DNA of 56,515 bases, from positions 1 through 56,515 of the forward strand of contig PFOM01000033.1 of assembly GCA_002792535.1 (NCBI GenBank), in the 5' to 3' direction. The stretch comes from Candidatus Peregrinibacteria bacterium CG_4_10_14_0_2_um_filter_38_24 (lineage in GTDB: Bacteria; Patescibacteriota; Gracilibacteria; UBA1369; LOWO2-01-FULL-3). The notes beneath the pieces were generated by a model that was given only the letters and a program-made list of their open reading frames with translations, was not told the origin of the DNA and did not search any database. This document shows, in pieces, positions 50,255 to 56,515 of this stretch; positions within the stretch are counted from its first letter, which is position 1, and every line of letters begins with the position of its first letter. The translations under genes were made by a program, and so were the position numbers.

Positions 50255-51382
50255 ATGTCGGATCAAGTCACGCAAGTTGTTACGAAAGGTTATTTCTCAA
50301 GAATTATAGATGCTATTAAAGGCATCGTTTTTGGTCTTATTCTTTTTCTTGGAGCGTTCGGAGTGATTTATTGGAATGAGGGAAGTGTTGATATTTCTGG
50401 AATTGCAAATACTGCTACAAAAGTTACTGCTGAAAGTGTTGATACTGTCGCCGAAGGGAAATTGATTGCTGTTACAGGAAAGGCTGTGTCTACAGAAAAA
50501 CTTGGGGACTCTATGTTTTTGAAACCTGCTGATTATCTTGCCGTTTCACGAAATGTTGAAATGTATGCTTGGGTTGAAAAATCAGATTCAAAATCTTCTA
50601 TAAGCACAGGTGGCTCAGAGACAACAACAACGACTTATAGCTATTCTATGGATTGGACTTCTTCTCCAGGGAAGACTTCTAATTTTCAAGAACCTGCGGG
50701 GCATGCAAATCCGGAGATGGCTATAAAAGCTCAAACATTTAGAGTGAAATCTGCAAAAGTTGGTGCGTACGAAGTTGATATGGCAAAACTTGATTTGCCT
50801 GCGTATGAAGATTTAAATTTAACAGCAGAAAATTTGAATCTTGCACAAGGTGTTTTTGAAAATGGATATGTTCTTGTTGGGAAGGGAACAAGTGTCGCTC
50901 CACAAATTGGAGATTTGAGAATTTCTTATGGCGTTGTAAATAATAATTTAGATGGAACTGTTTTTGGAAAACTTGAAGGTGGAAAACTTGTGACTTATGT
51001 TGATCAAAAAACTACAGAATCTTTATACAGATTTTTCAATGGAACATTTGATGAAGCAATAAAACAAATGCATTCTGAATTTACAATGTGGTTATGGATT
51101 TTTAGATTGGTAGGATTCTTAATGATGTGGATTGGTTTGAGCTCTCTTTTTGGACCAATAAGCGTTATTCTTGATGTTCTTCCTATTCTCGGAGCAATCA
51201 GCCGAAGTGCAATTGGATTTTTAACATTCCTTGTTTCTTTGGTTTTGAGTATTTTAGCAATTGTTGTTTCAATGTTATTGCATAGTCTTATCGCAATGAT
51301 TGTTGTTGCAGTAATAGGAGTTGCTGGATTCGTCGTTGTGCTCAAGATGAAGGCAAAAAAACCAGTTGTCGTCACTGCATAA
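50255..51382 (+). CDS. TMEM43-family membrane protein
   Basis: A 375-residue protein. One membrane helix lies near the N-terminus (GIVFGLILFLGAFGVIYWNEG, about 22-42). A large extracytoplasmic-type domain of about 230 residues follows, then three C-terminal helices (about 283-305, 315-345, 350-370). The NEGSVDISGI after helix 1 and SLFGPISVILDVLPILGAISR near the end are typical of TMEM43/LUMA relatives. Function in bacteria is not established. The ATG at 50255 is chosen over 50210 for its fit to the promoter. Confidence 0.83.
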   Translation: MSDQVTQVVTKGYFSRIIDAIKGIVFGLILFLGAFGVIYWNEGSVDISGIANTATKVTAESVDTVAEGKLIAVTGKAVSTEKLGDSMFLKPADYLAVSRNVEMYAWVEKSDSKSSISTGGSETTTTTYSYSMDWTSSPGKTSNFQEPAGHANPEMAIKAQTFRVKSAKVGAYEVDMAKLDLPAYEDLNLTAENLNLAQGVFENGYVLVGKGTSVAPQIGDLRISYGVVNNNLDGTVFGKLEGGKLVTYVDQKTTESLYRFFNGTFDEAIKQMHSEFTMWLWIFRLVGFLMMWIGLSSLFGPISVILDVLPILGAISRSAIGFLTFLVSLVLSILAIVVSMLLHSLIAMIVVAVIGVAGFVVVLKMKAKKPVVVTA

Positions 51383-51449
51383 ATTTTTGACTTATAAAAC
51401 AGGTTAAAAATCTATCTACTAAAAGCATCGGAAAAAGTACGTCTGTAAG

Positions 51450-51478
51450 TTGACTTTTTGGCTATTATGAGGGATATT
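51450..51478 (+). promoter_or_regulatory. Promoter of the 36-residue basic protein
   Basis: TTGACT (51450-51455), 17-base spacer, GATATT (51473-51478), 34 bases before the ATG at 51513. Confidence 0.5.
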
Positions 51479-51512
51479 TTCATTGCATTTTATTTCTTAA
51501 ACCTCATCCAAA

Positions 51513-51623
51513 ATGCCAGTTAAAAAAGCAAAAAAGAAAGTTGCTAAGAAAGTAGTAAAGAAAGCAGCTAAAAAGGTGGTAAAAAAAGTTGCAAAAAAGA
51601 AAGTTGCAAAGAAACGAAAGTAA
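51513..51623 (+). CDS. 36-residue Lys/Ala/Val protein, histone H1-tail-like
   Basis: ATG at 51513 to TAA at 51621-51623. The peptide starts MPVKKAKKKVAKKVVKKAAK, then repeats KKV(V/A)KK to its end RK; about half of the residues are Lys. It is flanked by its own promoter and a Rho-independent terminator, which argues for a real gene despite the size. Composition resembles Lys/Ala-rich histone H1-like tails, so nucleic-acid or polyphosphate binding is a reasonable inference. Confidence 0.72.
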   Translation: MPVKKAKKKVAKKVVKKAAKKVVKKVAKKKVAKKRK

Positions 51624-51642
51624 TCTTTGCTTAGCGATTTTG

Positions 51643-51676
51643 AAAGGCTCTTCGTTTATCGGAGGGTCTTTTTTTT
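51643..51676 (+). terminator. Rho-independent terminator after the basic peptide gene
   Basis: AAAGGCTCTTCG (51643-51654), loop TTTAT, CGGAGGGTCTTT (51660-51671). All 12 positions pair when G-U is allowed, and a T-run follows. Confidence 0.75.
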
Positions 51677-51692
51677 GTTTTAATTTTGGTCT

Positions 51693-51718
51693 AAGATATT
51701 TTTGTTAGTAAATATCTT
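51693..51718. promoter_or_regulatory. AT-rich perfect inverted repeat upstream of the cupredoxin gene
   Basis: AAGATATTT (51693-51701), 8-base spacer, AAATATCTT (51710-51718), then a T-run, 17 bases before the ATG at 51736. It may be an operator or an attenuator-like hairpin. Confidence 0.4.
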
Positions 51719-51735
51719 TTTTATTTTTAAGTCCT

Positions 51736-52104
51736 ATGAAAAAACTTTTATCAATATTTTTTGTTTCGATGTTTGTTTTTGTTGGATGTGCGCAAAAAAC
51801 ATCAACGACCCCAACAGACACTTCTGAAAAACAGCCTGAAGTAAGCCAAAAAAGTGCCGGTTCAAATGTAGTTATGATTGCTGATTTTTCATTCGCGCCT
51901 AAAACTATAACTGTAAATAGTGGGGACACGGTGGTTTGGAGGCATTGGGATGTTGCCGCACATGATGTTGTTTCTCCCGGACTTTTTAAAAGTCCGATTC
52001 TTGAAAGGGGGAAGGTTTTTTCTTTTAAATTTGAAAAAGCTGGGACGTATGAATATTATTGTGGGATACATCCTTCTATGAGAGGTGTTGTTGTTGTTAA
52101 ATAA
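51736..52104 (+). CDS. Cupredoxin (plastocyanin/amicyanin-like) lipoprotein
   Basis: A 122-residue protein with a lipoprotein signal (VFVGC, Cys 18), a Thr/Ser/Glu linker, and a blue-copper domain from about residue 42. A full set of type 1 copper ligands is visible: His76 (AAHDVV), Cys109, His112 and Met115 (YYCGIHPSMRG). It is expected to bind copper and carry electrons at the outer face of the membrane. First of three tightly spaced rightward genes with the small membrane protein and the mini zinc-ribbon protein. Confidence 0.9.
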   Translation: MKKLLSIFFVSMFVFVGCAQKTSTTPTDTSEKQPEVSQKSAGSNVVMIADFSFAPKTITVNSGDTVVWRHWDVAAHDVVSPGLFKSPILERGKVFSFKFEKAGTYEYYCGIHPSMRGVVVVK

Positions 52105-52122
52105 TTTTTAACTTTTATTTAT

Positions 52123-52557
52123 ATGTTTTCATCAGAAACAAAAAAAGCTTTAGTTGTTGCGATTATTGCGGATGGAATTGATTTCACTTTCCATTATTTC
52201 TTGACGCATCCGATGGAAACTTTGACGTATTTTGTTGTGAAATTTTTGTTGGCATTTTTTATTGCCTCTTTTCTTTTTGGTTTTGTTTCTTATGTTAAAT
52301 CAAAAGGATGGAAAAATTTTGGAATCGGTTTTGTGTTTGCACTTATTTTTAGTACGTTGATGAGTGTGTATTATAGGGCTTGGGAGCTTGGGGAAGCGCA
52401 GGTTCCGTTTGGTTCACGTGCTCCTGAGATATATGGAATTGCGCGGGATAATTTGGTTCTTTTTAGTGGAACATGGTGGTTGGGGCATGCATTATTTTTT
52501 GTAATTGGAGTTTTTGTCGCAAATAAAATTATTTCTGCGGCGAAAAAGAAAAAGTAA
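52123..52557 (+). CDS. Small membrane protein, four predicted helices
   Basis: A 144-residue protein with hydrophobic segments at about 8-27, 35-56, 66-85 and 113-135, and a Lys-rich C-terminus (AAKKKK). The loop RAWELGEAQVPFGSRAPEIYG is conserved-looking but unrecognised. It starts 18 bases after the cupredoxin stop and ends 9 bases before the mini zinc-ribbon gene. It could be the membrane partner of the cupredoxin; this is inference from position only. Confidence 0.7.
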   Translation: MFSSETKKALVVAIIADGIDFTFHYFLTHPMETLTYFVVKFLLAFFIASFLFGFVSYVKSKGWKNFGIGFVFALIFSTLMSVYYRAWELGEAQVPFGSRAPEIYGIARDNLVLFSGTWWLGHALFFVIGVFVANKIISAAKKKK

Positions 52558-52566
52558 TTTTAATTT

Positions 52567-52848
52567 ATGGAAAATTGTAAACAATGTGGTGGAAAATTTG
52601 AAATTACGAGTGAAGATTTGACGCATCTCTCTCAGCTTTCTCCTGTTTTTGACGGGAAGAAATTTTCTATTCCAAGTCCTAAAAAATGTCCTTCTTGTCG
52701 GCAGCAAAATAGGTTGGCGTTTAGAAATGAAAGAACACTTTATACTCGAAAATGCGATCTTTCCGGAAAACAAATTCTTTCTATTTATTCTCCGGAGCGC
52801 AAAGAAATTGTTTATTGTGAGGAGTGTTATTTGAAGGATTTGTACTGA
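52567..52848 (+). CDS. Mini double zinc-ribbon protein, short relative of the Cys-rich paralogs
   Basis: A 93-residue protein closely resembling the ends of the 16520 and 18153 proteins. The start CKQCGGKFEITSEDL and SIPSPKKCPSCRQQNRLAFRNE match their N-termini. The end YSPERKEIVYCEECYLKDLY matches their C-termini. The long Cys-rich centre is absent. The third CxxC is degraded to CDLSG. It is the last gene of the cupredoxin operon, and its stop lies 1 base from that of the convergent SLH gene. Zinc binding is inferred. Confidence 0.78.
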   Translation: MENCKQCGGKFEITSEDLTHLSQLSPVFDGKKFSIPSPKKCPSCRQQNRLAFRNERTLYTRKCDLSGKQILSIYSPERKEIVYCEECYLKDLY

Positions 52849-52849
52849 T

Positions 52850-55735
52850 TTATTTAATGTACTTTTCCAACAAACTGCATTGTTCTTTTGTGAGTGTGTC
52901 GCCGGTGTCGTTGTAGTTCATCAAATTGCCCGCACTATCCGCTCCTTGTGTTGCTGATTTCGGTGGATGATTTGGATCTATTACTTCTCCTTTGCTGAAT
53001 TGATGTGCTAGTTCGTGAGCGACGGTTCTGTTGTCCGGATCACTGCTTTGGTCTACGGCTGTTCCGTTAACGCCTCCTTTCCATGACCATCCGTAGTCTC
53101 CGCCGTCGATTGCTGGGACATAATACAATGGTGCGCATTTGTTGCCCGATGCTGTTTGTCCTGTCGCAGGATGATTGTTTGAGATGGTTGTAAGTTCCCC
53201 TTCATCTAGATTGTTGTCATGGTTTGAGTCTATTGTATTCCAATTTGCGGCAGTGAGGTCTGTTGTAGAATTTAAAGTTACGTTTATGTAAAAATTACAA
53301 TTACAACTTGCGGCAATTTTGCTAAAAATTAGATTTGTCCAAGATATGTCCTGATTTATTTGCTGAGCTGTTGTATTGCTGTTTGGGAAAGTGAAAACGT
53401 CTACGCAAAGTTCTTTTGTTCCTTTTATGTTGAACCACCATTTTGTAATGCCATCTAATGCTGAATTAATGGCGCTTGTCGTTGTGTCTACTATGGCGGT
53501 GCCTGTTTCTACTGCGAGGTCTTTTGCGGCGCTAATTGCGGACTCAGCGGTCTCTACGGATTCGCCGATTAATCCTGCGAATTTTGCATAATAACTTTGC
53601 TCTTCTCCTTCTGTGTTTTTTAATACGATGTCGTCTACTCTGATTGTGCCTTCGCCTGCGCCGATGACGTCGAAAAACAATTGTCCAATCGGGATGTTTT
53701 GCGCGAGGTCTTTGCTAGGCTCTGAATTTGTTTGGCTTAAATAAATAATTCCGTTTACTCGATCTACTTCATATATTGGCGAAGAAAATGCATCTGTGGT
53801 GTCTAAGTCTTCTATACTTAAAAGGCTTAATTTTGCTGAATCATAATATATTGTGAAATTATATGCCCCGAGGCTTCCATATTTGCTTGGGAAATATACG
53901 TACATCGGTGCGGAGATGGTTTGTTCGTTTGTTTTGTTTATGCCCTTTGGCATGTTTATTCCGAGAGGTAGGAAATATATTCCTGTTGAGATTGTCGTAA
54001 GAATTGCCGCGGATTTTTTGTCTCTGATGGAAACTTCCGCCATTCCCCAGTCTGATGCGGTTAATTCGACTGTGAAGATTCCTTTGTTGTCGTGCGTTAC
54101 TGACAGAGTTCCGAATGTTGTTATGGCGTCTAGGGTATTGTTTGCTGAAGAATAAAGGAGGGTGTTGTTGTATTTGTCTTTTGATGCGACTTTTATGAAA
54201 GCTTTGTTTCTGTTTTCGTTTTGGTATGGCTGTAAAATTTCGATTACTTCCACGTGGTCGAGTGAGCCTGGAGTTGCGGTGAAGGTTGTTGTTGAGGATG
54301 AATTTCCTTTCGTATCTTCGACGTGAACTGTGAAATCTTGTGCCAGTTTTGTGTTGAATGTTGCGACGTACACTCCAGTGGATGTTTCCATCATTTCTAG
54401 TTCTTCGTGATAGTCTATTCCTCCACCGATATTTGCGGAAAGGGTTTTATCGCTTAATTTATCTCCGTTTTCGCCAAAAGCTTTTGCTGTGATTTCTAGA
54501 GTTGATGATCCGTTTGCGAGGATTGAAGTTTTGTTTAGGGAGAGATTTATGTCTGCGAAATTTGAAACGACTGTGTTGCTGTCCGAATCGTCATTTGAGT
54601 CGGTTGTGTCGTCATTTGCTTGAGTTGGTTTTTCAGGTTCTACATAACAAAGTAGTGAATCGAAGTCTGTTTTCTTTTTGTTTGCCGGGTTGTTCCAGCA
54701 GGTCACTTTGAACTCTTTTCTTAAGGTGGCCGTGAGTTCTTCAAGGTCTGTGTCTTGCGATTTTGTGTAGCATAGGACTTTTCCGAAGCCATTGATGTTT
54801 GCATTTTTTACAAAGTTTTCTGAGAGATCTTCGTTTGTGTAATCTTTTAGAATGTCTTCGACGTCTTTTGTGAATTCTCCGGAGTCTGAATAATAGCAAT
54901 AACGGTTGCTGAAATATTCATCTGTGAGATATTCGAAAACTCCGTTTTTTCTGAATTTGCCGTTTTTAGAAAACGCGCCTTCTTCCCCGAATGGGCCGCC
55001 AGGGCCGAAAATTCCGTCAGGGCCGAGAGGGCCGTCCAATGGAATTCCATATTTGTCGAATAATTTGTCGGTGTTTTTTTCGTCGTAAGATTTTAGGTTA
55101 AAATCTTTTATCGTTTTATTCCTGAATATTATTTCTGCGATATCTCCGCGATTCATAAGGTCTTCTATGTTTTTGCCTGTTGTGATTTTTTTGTCCTCTG
55201 CGAAGTTTAGATATGGCTTGTACCAGTCTTCATCTTTGTTTTTTTGAATGCTCCAGTCCATTACTTCTCCGATCATTTTTAGGGCTTCCGCTTCGTTTAT
55301 TGTTTCTTCCGGCTTGAATGTTCCGTCCGGATAACCGTTTATGAAACCTTCTTCTTTGGCTTGGCACACGTAGGTTTCGTACCATTCATCAGATATTATG
55401 TCGGGGAAACATGAATTATAATTTTTGTGATTTGCGTTGCCGGAGCTTTCCATTATCAATTTCAAAAATTCTGCGCGATTGATTTCTTTTTCAGGTTTGT
55501 ATTCTTTTGTGTTTTTTTCCGTGTTGTCGTATCCGTTGATTACATTTGTGTTGTATAAAAAGTATATCGCGTCGAAATTGTCGTCGGTTTTTGATACGTC
55601 GCTAAACATTAAGTTGTTGAAGGCATTTTCTTTTGTGGCTGTTGTCGAGGCGGTTTTTGCCTGTACGGAGCCTAAAGATGTGTATACCAAAACGATCAAC
55701 AATGAAATGTTGATAAATTTTTTGAAATTTTTCAT
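52850..55735 (-). CDS. Multi-domain surface protein: SLH, collagen-like patch, Ig-like, cohesin-like and metzincin-type protease
   Basis: A 961-residue secreted protein. A signal peptide covers 1-26. SLH modules cover about 40-215 (GFINGYPDGTFKPEETINEAEAL). A Gly/Pro-rich patch lies at about 232-268 (GPLGPDGIFGPGGPFGEEG). Invasin-type Ig-like domains lie at about 395-595 (LSLNKTSILANGSSTLEITAKA), with a cohesin-like domain at about 600-715 (YNFTIYYDSAKLSLLSIED). An EF-hand/dockerin-like DSNHDNNLDEGEL is followed by a zinc-protease motif AHELAHQFSKGE (near 908) and LMNYND as a Met-turn. The cell-surface location is secure; protease activity is inferred from the motifs. Confidence 0.82.
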   Translation of the reverse strand: MKNFKKFINISLLIVLVYTSLGSVQAKTASTTATKENAFNNLMFSDVSKTDDNFDAIYFLYNTNVINGYDNTEKNTKEYKPEKEINRAEFLKLIMESSGNANHKNYNSCFPDIISDEWYETYVCQAKEEGFINGYPDGTFKPEETINEAEALKMIGEVMDWSIQKNKDEDWYKPYLNFAEDKKITTGKNIEDLMNRGDIAEIIFRNKTIKDFNLKSYDEKNTDKLFDKYGIPLDGPLGPDGIFGPGGPFGEEGAFSKNGKFRKNGVFEYLTDEYFSNRYCYYSDSGEFTKDVEDILKDYTNEDLSENFVKNANINGFGKVLCYTKSQDTDLEELTATLRKEFKVTCWNNPANKKKTDFDSLLCYVEPEKPTQANDDTTDSNDDSDSNTVVSNFADINLSLNKTSILANGSSTLEITAKAFGENGDKLSDKTLSANIGGGIDYHEELEMMETSTGVYVATFNTKLAQDFTVHVEDTKGNSSSTTTFTATPGSLDHVEVIEILQPYQNENRNKAFIKVASKDKYNNTLLYSSANNTLDAITTFGTLSVTHDNKGIFTVELTASDWGMAEVSIRDKKSAAILTTISTGIYFLPLGINMPKGINKTNEQTISAPMYVYFPSKYGSLGAYNFTIYYDSAKLSLLSIEDLDTTDAFSSPIYEVDRVNGIIYLSQTNSEPSKDLAQNIPIGQLFFDVIGAGEGTIRVDDIVLKNTEGEEQSYYAKFAGLIGESVETAESAISAAKDLAVETGTAIVDTTTSAINSALDGITKWWFNIKGTKELCVDVFTFPNSNTTAQQINQDISWTNLIFSKIAASCNCNFYINVTLNSTTDLTAANWNTIDSNHDNNLDEGELTTISNNHPATGQTASGNKCAPLYYVPAIDGGDYGWSWKGGVNGTAVDQSSDPDNRTVAHELAHQFSKGEVIDPNHPPKSATQGADSAGNLMNYNDTGDTLTKEQCSLLEKYIK

Positions 55736-55760
55736 AAGAATGAGTTAGAGATTATTTATT

Positions 55761-55789
55761 ATTTTATATGGAGTTGGTGGATTTCGCAA
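55761..55789 (-). promoter_or_regulatory. Promoter of the 961-residue surface protein
   Basis: Minus strand TTGCGA (55784-55789), 17-base spacer, TAAAAT (55761-55766), 25 bases before the ATG at 55735. Confidence 0.5.
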
Positions 55790-56065
55790 ATGAAGAGTGT
55801 TTTGGCAGATATAAGAAATGAAGAAGCTAGGAAGAATGGAGGGTCTGGGTCTTTTAGGGATGAGGCAAGGGATCGTAGTCGATATATGGAAAGTGAGGTT
55901 AAAAGAATTTCTGGCGAAAGGTTTGCTGAAACTGGAAAAGAGCAACAGTGTGCGCTTTTTGTGGGGAATATGCATTTGGAGGATTTTTCGGATAGGAGGT
56001 TTAGGAAAGCGAAAGCGCCTGTGCGGACGCTTGAAGTTGATGTGAATCAGGCGGATGAAGACTAG
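55790..56065 (+). CDS. Small charged protein, unknown
   Basis: A 91-residue hydrophilic protein rich in Arg/Glu/Asp (NEEARKNGGSGSFRDEARDRSRYMESEVKRI) with no signal, membrane segment or known motif. A second frame (55818-56045) overlaps, but its hydrophobic/Arg mix looks like a shadow. The start at 55790 abuts the -35 box of the divergent SLH gene, and there is no clear ribosome site, so the existence of this gene is likely but not certain. Confidence 0.5.
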   Translation: MKSVLADIRNEEARKNGGSGSFRDEARDRSRYMESEVKRISGERFAETGKEQQCALFVGNMHLEDFSDRRFRKAKAPVRTLEVDVNQADED

Positions 56066-56072
56066 GAAGTTT

Positions 56073-56300
56073 TCAATGGTAATCCATCTTTGAATCTTGG
56101 ATTTTGTGTGCTTGTGTTATTGCTTCTTCGGGGGTTATTTCTCCTGCGCGTAGTCTTTGGATAAGAGCATCAAGTAGTGGAATTTCGGCATCGTTCCCGC
56201 CCATCAGATAGATGTTTTGGCGAAGTTCCATGATTGTTTGATATGCTGCGTTGATGGCAGATTCGTTTTCTTGTGGGCTGTTTGATGGATCTTGTTGCAT
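56073..56300 (-). CDS. Small helical protein, unknown
   Basis: A 75-residue protein with an acidic, predicted helical sequence (INAAYQTIMELRQNIYLMGG..IPLLDALIQRLRAGEITPEEAITQAHKIQDSK). The RAGEITPEEAI..A segment resembles helical modules seen in many small proteins but gives no function. It lies 40 bases downstream of tRNA-Ser on the same strand and could share its transcript. Convergent with the 91-residue gene. Confidence 0.65.
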   Translation of the reverse strand: MQQDPSNSPQENESAINAAYQTIMELRQNIYLMGGNDAEIPLLDALIQRLRAGEITPEEAITQAHKIQDSKMDYH

Positions 56301-56340
56301 GGTTTTTATTATGTTTGAGGCACGCTACCTCTCCATTTTA

Positions 56341-56431
56341 TGGCGGAGGGAGGGGGATTCGAACCCCCGATCCGCTTTTGACGGATGCCGCCTTTCCAAG
56401 ACGGTGCACTCGACCACTATGCGACCCCTCC
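56341..56431 (-). tRNA. tRNA-Ser (anticodon GGA)
   Basis: Read on the minus strand: acceptor GGAGGGG pairs with TCCCTCC (one G-U), then discriminator G and encoded CCA (56343-56341). The anticodon loop CTTGGAAAG gives GGA, decoding UCC/UCU. The long variable arm (ATCCG..CGGAT) and the T-arm GGGGGTTCGAATCCCCC are typical of class II tRNA-Ser. Confidence 0.95.
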
Positions 56432-56440
56432 TTGTTTATA

Positions 56441-56515
56441 AGCTCACTTCGGCTACGCGGTGGCAGAGCCACACGCTTGCCTTGTTGCGCGCTCGCGCCG
56501 TGCGCTCGCTTTATA
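56441..56515. repeat. GC-rich structured repeat upstream of tRNA-Ser
   Basis: Much GC-richer than the surroundings and open to the window edge. It contains TGGCAGAGCCA (self-complementary) and GCGCTCGCGCCGTGCGCTCGC. The latter is the inverse copy, over 20 bases, of the insert inside Cys-rich paralog B at 19370. No gene is visible in it. Confidence 0.65.

Noticed and set aside
55818-56045. Alternative frame overlapping the 91-residue gene
   Set aside because: Overlaps fully in another frame; its composition is typical of a shadow. Only one of the two can be real and the longer acidic/basic frame fits better.

Overview
This window looks like chromosomal DNA of a Patescibacteria (candidate phyla radiation) bacterium. 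It is most reminiscent of the Peregrinibacteria/Gracilibacteria branch but uses the ordinary code: TGA ends several clear genes, for example mfd and both TrmB regulators. The lineage is inferred from gene content: a shortened MurF, VanW and SLH surface proteins, a lone VirD4/TraG-like ATPase, a TMEM43 protein, Cys-rich orphan proteins, and the (G/S)xAW...G(F/Y) surface motif. No rRNA gene is present. Genes are densely packed and lie on both strands. Good -35/-10 promoters can be read, but Shine-Dalgarno sites are mostly weak.

Left part (1-9.4 kb): murF, a lipoprotein, holB and a TPR protein run rightward. A pentapeptide-repeat protein and the tight rny-ytxH-vanW operon run leftward. Between rny and dnaN lies a 315-base AT-rich gap. 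It has DnaA-box-like sites, a DnaA-trio-like CTA/TTA run and an alternating AT tract, which makes it a good candidate replication origin. Strand composition appears to change at the same place.

Middle (9.4-29.8 kb): mfd, an aquaporin-like channel, a 737-residue orphan, and a TrmB regulator divergent from two large paralogous Cys-rich proteins. Then come a VirD4/TraG-like ATPase, the tmRNA gene (encoded tag ending VLA), a methyltransferase, a second TrmB regulator, a membrane-tethered sigma-factor-like protein overlapping rdgB, an O-methyltransferase, an SLH/Fn3 surface protein and a pentapeptide-K+ channel fusion.

Right part (29.9-56.5 kb): a class A penicillin-binding protein, a PAS-PAS-GAF sensor, a large protein with a methyltransferase core, pheST, HU, and topA flanked by two long imperfect palindromes. 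These are followed by a lipoprotein, a large surface protein, a leftward smpB-nadE-nadM-phosphohexomutase group, a TMEM43 protein, a 36-residue Lys/Ala/Val protein, a cupredoxin/membrane protein/mini zinc-ribbon operon, a 961-residue SLH/cohesin/metzincin-like protein, two small orphans, and tRNA-Ser(GGA).

Themes: cell-envelope building (MurF, PBP1A, VanW, SLH proteins), replication and repair (HolB, DnaN, Mfd, TopA, HU), and ribosome rescue (tmRNA plus SmpB). The most original content is the Cys-rich family (three members), the membrane-anchored sigma-like protein, the GC-rich repeat that has entered a coding region in frame, the paired palindromes around topA, and the origin candidate.
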